Assembly: GCF_011301715.1 (NCBI RefSeq)
Contig: NZ_CP049870.1
Span: forward strand, 1,240,001 to 1,304,000
Length of the DNA stretch: 64,000 bases
Origin: Sphingomonas sp. HDW15A
GTDB lineage: Bacteria > Pseudomonadota > Alphaproteobacteria > Sphingomonadales > Sphingomonadaceae
Direction of reading: 5' to 3'
A program made the translations under genes and the position numbers. Numbering within the stretch: the first letter of the stretch is position 1; every line of letters begins with the position of its first letter. Below are positions 61,623 through 64,000 of the stretch, one piece after another. The notes beneath the pieces are model-generated. The model had not been told where the DNA came from. It did not search any database and was given only the letters and a program-made list of their open reading frames with translations.

Positions 61623-63097
61623 TGAAACATCGCTTTCAGTGCCGAGCGATCCACCTTGCCGGTCGCGCCGGTCGGCAAAGCGTCGAGCCAGATGATCTTC
61701 TTGGGCATCATGTAGGCCGGCGCCTCGGCGGCGAACCGGCGGCGAAGGCGCTCTTCCGCATCCTCGCCGAGCGCAACCGCGGCCAGTGCGACCACCTGGC
61801 CCAGTACTTCATCATTTATCCCGAAGGCCGCGGCGTCCCGAACCGCGCCGCTGGCCAAAGCCAATTCCTCAACCTCGTTCGGCGACAGCCGGTTTCCGCT
61901 GACCTTGATCATCGCATCGTCCCGGCCACGGAATCGCAACAATCCGTCTTCACCCCGAACAAACCGATCGCCGGACCATACTTCACCGTCGCGGAACCGG
62001 GCAGTCGTTCGCTCGGGATCGTTCCAATAGCCCTTGGCCACCAGCGGACCGGAATGGACAAGCTCGCCCTCTTCGCCAGCGTCGGCTTCGGTTCCATCGC
62101 CGCGAACGATCCGGAGCTCCGCGAAAGGGATTGCCTTGCCGACGCTGTCAGGATGCGTGTCGGCCAGCGCCGGCTCGAGGCTCGAGGAGCGGAAGGCCTC
62201 CGTGAGCCCATACATCAAGTGCAGGCGCGCCTCAGGAAAAAGCCGCCGCAGCTGCCGCACAACAGTCTCGGGCAAATGCCCGCCGCTATTGGTGAGCGTC
62301 CGCAAGCTCTCGCCTGAACCGTCGAGCCAGTCGAGCGCGGCCAATTGGCTCCACAGCGGCGGCACCCCGGCCAGTACGGTGACGTCATGACGCCGCACTG
62401 CTTTCCGCACGTCGCCGGGCAGCAGATAGTCGAACCCAATCGCTTGCCCCCCAGCAGCCCAGGTCGAAAGCAGCTGGCTTTGCCCATAATCGAAGGCCAG
62501 CGGCAGCAGGCACAACGTGCGATCGTCCGGAGCCAGTCTGAGGTAATGCGCGACGCTGATCGCCCCCAGCCACAAGTTCGCATGGCTCAGCATCACGCCC
62601 TTGGGCCTGCCGGTCGACCCGGATGTGTAGAGCAAAGCGGCGAGCAAATTCGGGTCATGGCCCGAGGGCGGAAGCGCTTCGCTGTGCGGCGACCATTCCT
62701 CGAGCGCCAAAAGTTCTGCATCGGCGCCATCGCCAGCGTCTAGCGATTCTAGCCGCGCCGCATTGGCGATCAGCAGCTTCGCTCCGCTGTCGGCAAGGAT
62801 ATGCGCCGCCTGCGCTCGTTTCAGCACGGGATTGACCGGCACGTGGACCAGCCCCGCCCGCGCCGCGGCGAGCGGCATGACGCAAGCCGTGATCGTCTTG
62901 CCCATCCACGTCGCGACTCGGTCGCCGGGCTTGAGCCCTCTCGCGAGCAACGCTGCTGCCGTCTCCCCGGTCAGTCGTTCCAGGCCTCGATACGTAAGGC
63001 GCTCCTCGCGTATGGCGAGGGCCACGTCGTCACCCGCTCCGCGCGATGCGATATGGTCGAGCGGATATGGCGTCGGGTCGGGCTGGCTCACCCGCAC
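61619..63097 (-). CDS. AMP-forming acyl-CoA ligase, exosortase A system-associated
   Basis: 492 residues of the ANL superfamily: LLYTSGSTGRPKGVMLSH (P-loop), MYGLTEAFRSS, RFRGRDDAMIKVSGNRLSP and PTGATGKVDRSALK with the C-terminal Lys. It probably activates an acyl or amino acid for the divergent acyl carrier protein (63151). Start GTG 63097 or 63091. Confidence 0.85.
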   Translation of the reverse strand: MRVSQPDPTPYPLDHIASRGAGDDVALAIREERLTYRGLERLTGETAAALLARGLKPGDRVATWMGKTITACVMPLAAARAGLVHVPVNPVLKRAQAAHILADSGAKLLIANAARLESLDAGDGADAELLALEEWSPHSEALPPSGHDPNLLAALLYTSGSTGRPKGVMLSHANLWLGAISVAHYLRLAPDDRTLCLLPLAFDYGQSQLLSTWAAGGQAIGFDYLLPGDVRKAVRRHDVTVLAGVPPLWSQLAALDWLDGSGESLRTLTNSGGHLPETVVRQLRRLFPEARLHLMYGLTEAFRSSSLEPALADTHPDSVGKAIPFAELRIVRGDGTEADAGEEGELVHSGPLVAKGYWNDPERTTARFRDGEVWSGDRFVRGEDGLLRFRGRDDAMIKVSGNRLSPNEVEELALASGAVRDAAAFGINDEVLGQVVALAAVALGEDAEERLRRRFAAEAPAYMMPKKIIWLDALPTGATGKVDRSALKAMFQ

Positions 63098-63150
63098 CGA
63101 CTAGGCGCGCGCTTGCCACATGGGCAAGCCTCCACTACGGCGCACGCGCC

Positions 63151-63441
63151 ATGAGCACGGGACTGAAAGCCATGCCGCGCGATGCCGATGACGAGATCGA
63201 CGCCAGGCTTCGTGCCTTGCTCGCCGAGACTCTTGGCCTTTCCATCGTTCGTGTGGCAGCTTTCGGACCGGAGACAGCGCTTTTCGGCGCACTGCCGGAA
63301 CTTGACAGCATGGCCGTTGCCAATCTGCTTACCGGCATCGAGGAACGCTTCGACCTCCTGATCGAAGACGACGATGTCGAGGCCGAGGATTTCGAGACCT
63401 ACGGCCGTCTCCTCGCTTTCGTCGAGCGGTTGGGAAACTGA
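63151..63441 (+). CDS. Acyl carrier protein, exosortase A-associated type
   Basis: 96 residues. The phosphopantetheine site is PELDSMAVANLL (DSM instead of the DSL of fatty-acid ACP); a helical ACP core surrounds it, with an acidic helix (LIEDDDVEAEDFE). It is divergent from the ligase, 53 bases apart. ATG 63151; ATG 63172 is also possible. Confidence 0.82.
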   Translation: MSTGLKAMPRDADDEIDARLRALLAETLGLSIVRVAAFGPETALFGALPELDSMAVANLLTGIEERFDLLIEDDDVEAEDFETYGRLLAFVERLGN

Positions 63442-63490
63442 CCATCAATCCACTTGCCGTCCTTGCGGGGACTGCCCAAATGGCTCAATA

Positions 63491-63886
63491 ATGATCACTC
63501 GCGAACAGTGGCGGCGTTTTATCGACCATGCTTTCGTCGAGTGGACGATTTTCGCCATTGGTGTGATCCTGATCGCCGTCTCGCCCGTACTCGGCGCACT
63601 TCCCGGCCCCGGCGGGATTTTTGTGTTCGCCCTCGGCCTGGCGATGGTCCTGAAGACCAGCCGCTGGGCCCGTCGCCATTACGTTAAGTTCAAGCGCTGG
63701 CAGCCCAAGGCCGGGCGCTGGACCGATTGGGGCCTCAGGCGCAAAAGCGCGGCTCGCCGGGAGGCCTTGCGCAAGCAGCGCGAGGAAATGGGGTGCGAAA
63801 ACCCGCCGGGCGTCGAAGCCGCTGGCGACGACGTATCGACCGAGCCTTCGCTAATTCCCTCTCCGCCTGCCAAGGCCAGCGATTGA
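63491..63886 (+). CDS. PGPGW-like small membrane protein
   Basis: 131 residues: two membrane segments (VEWTIFAIGVILIAVSPVLGALPGP and IFVFALGLAMVLKTS) around a PGPGG turn, as in the PGPGW putative transmembrane family, then a very basic region (RRHYVKFKRWQPKAGRWTDWGLRRKSAARR) and a Pro/Ser tail. Function unknown. A terminator follows it. Confidence 0.7.
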   Translation: MITREQWRRFIDHAFVEWTIFAIGVILIAVSPVLGALPGPGGIFVFALGLAMVLKTSRWARRHYVKFKRWQPKAGRWTDWGLRRKSAARREALRKQREEMGCENPPGVEAAGDDVSTEPSLIPSPPAKASD

Positions 63887-63924
63887 CTTTGCCAGTCCTA
63901 CCGACTATCGGCCCCGTCAACCGC

Positions 63925-63949
63925 AGCCGCCCCTTGGCGGCTCTTTTTT
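63925..63949 (+). terminator. Rho-independent terminator before rpmH
   Basis: AGCCGCC at 63925-63931 and GGCGGCT at 63936-63942 around CCTT, followed by C and six T (63944-63949). It ends the PGPGW gene transcript. Confidence 0.85.
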
Positions 63950-63970
63950 CTTTAGTTCAAGGCATGAGCG

Positions 63971-64000
63971 ATGAAGCGCACTTTTCAGCCCAGCAACCTG
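63971..64000 (+). CDS. rpmH: 50S ribosomal protein L34, first ten codons (cut by window edge)
   Basis: ATG AAG CGC ACT... encodes MKRTFQPSNL, the invariant start of L34. The rest, usually followed by rnpA, lies beyond the window. Confidence 0.9.
   Translation, partial: MKRTFQPSNL

Overview
The window looks like a chromosomal segment of a high-GC alphaproteobacterium, most probably a sphingomonad (Sphingomonadales). The evidence is a direct-repeat alphaproteobacterial SOS box (GTTC-N7-GTTC) in front of recA, a CckA hybrid kinase, the alphaproteobacterial block pckA / chvI-chvG-hprK-rapZ-EIIA-ptsH, a DksA with only one zinc-finger cysteine, and exosortase-A-associated genes. The content is almost entirely core genome: about 66 genes and no insertion sequence, prophage, CRISPR array, rRNA or tRNA that I could recognise. 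It ends in the first ten codons of rpmH.

Layout. 0-4.2 kb: partial sugar-nucleotide epimerase, nitronate monooxygenase, thioesterase, iron alcohol dehydrogenase, a DUF1465 protein and two small YdcH-type proteins. 4.2-14.9 kb: dksA, surE plus an ABC exporter, recA, a lone receiver protein, cckA, an M13 peptidase, smpB and dapA. 15-27 kb: lytic transglycosylase, greB, a degenerate PPK2-like protein, aspS, rnd, an I78-type lipoprotein and the chain DUF2066-hda-ppk-ppx. 27-33 kb: purM-purN (purN carries a YjbR-like tail), two unknown envelope genes, ndk, holC and pepA. 33-43.7 kb: the outer-membrane/ribosome block lptD-surA-pdxA-rsmA, a TPR protein, rsmB, guaB, an M28 peptidase and a CitE-like lyase. 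43.7-53.4 kb: SPFH-NfeD pair, a DUF885 lipoprotein, and the PTS/ChvGI carbon-envelope signalling block with divergent pckA. 53.4-60.4 kb: RNA methyltransferase, META lipoprotein, rmuC, copper-binding Cys-rich protein, def, recR, fmt and truA. 60.4-64 kb: exosortase-associated decarboxylase, ligase and acyl carrier protein, a PGPGW membrane protein and rpmH.

The most striking property is technical. Nine core genes (recA twice, slt, ppk, DUF2066, pepA, lptD, rsmB, rapZ, EIIA) are each broken in a way that one extra C or G in a C/G run repairs exactly. All ten lesions are one-base deletions. This points to homopolymer under-calling in the assembly rather than real gene decay, and those genes are annotated here as full-length genes with frameshifts.

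Biologically, genes are tightly packed, with many stop/start overlaps (ATGA, GTGA, TTGA) and frequent GTG/TTG starts. I found no convincing undescribed multi-gene system. The best leads are the PurN-YjbR fusion, the PPK2-like protein with damaged nucleotide-binding motifs, the unknown two-gene envelope operon after purN, and a 350-bp gene-free stretch with a 15-bp palindrome after ptsH.
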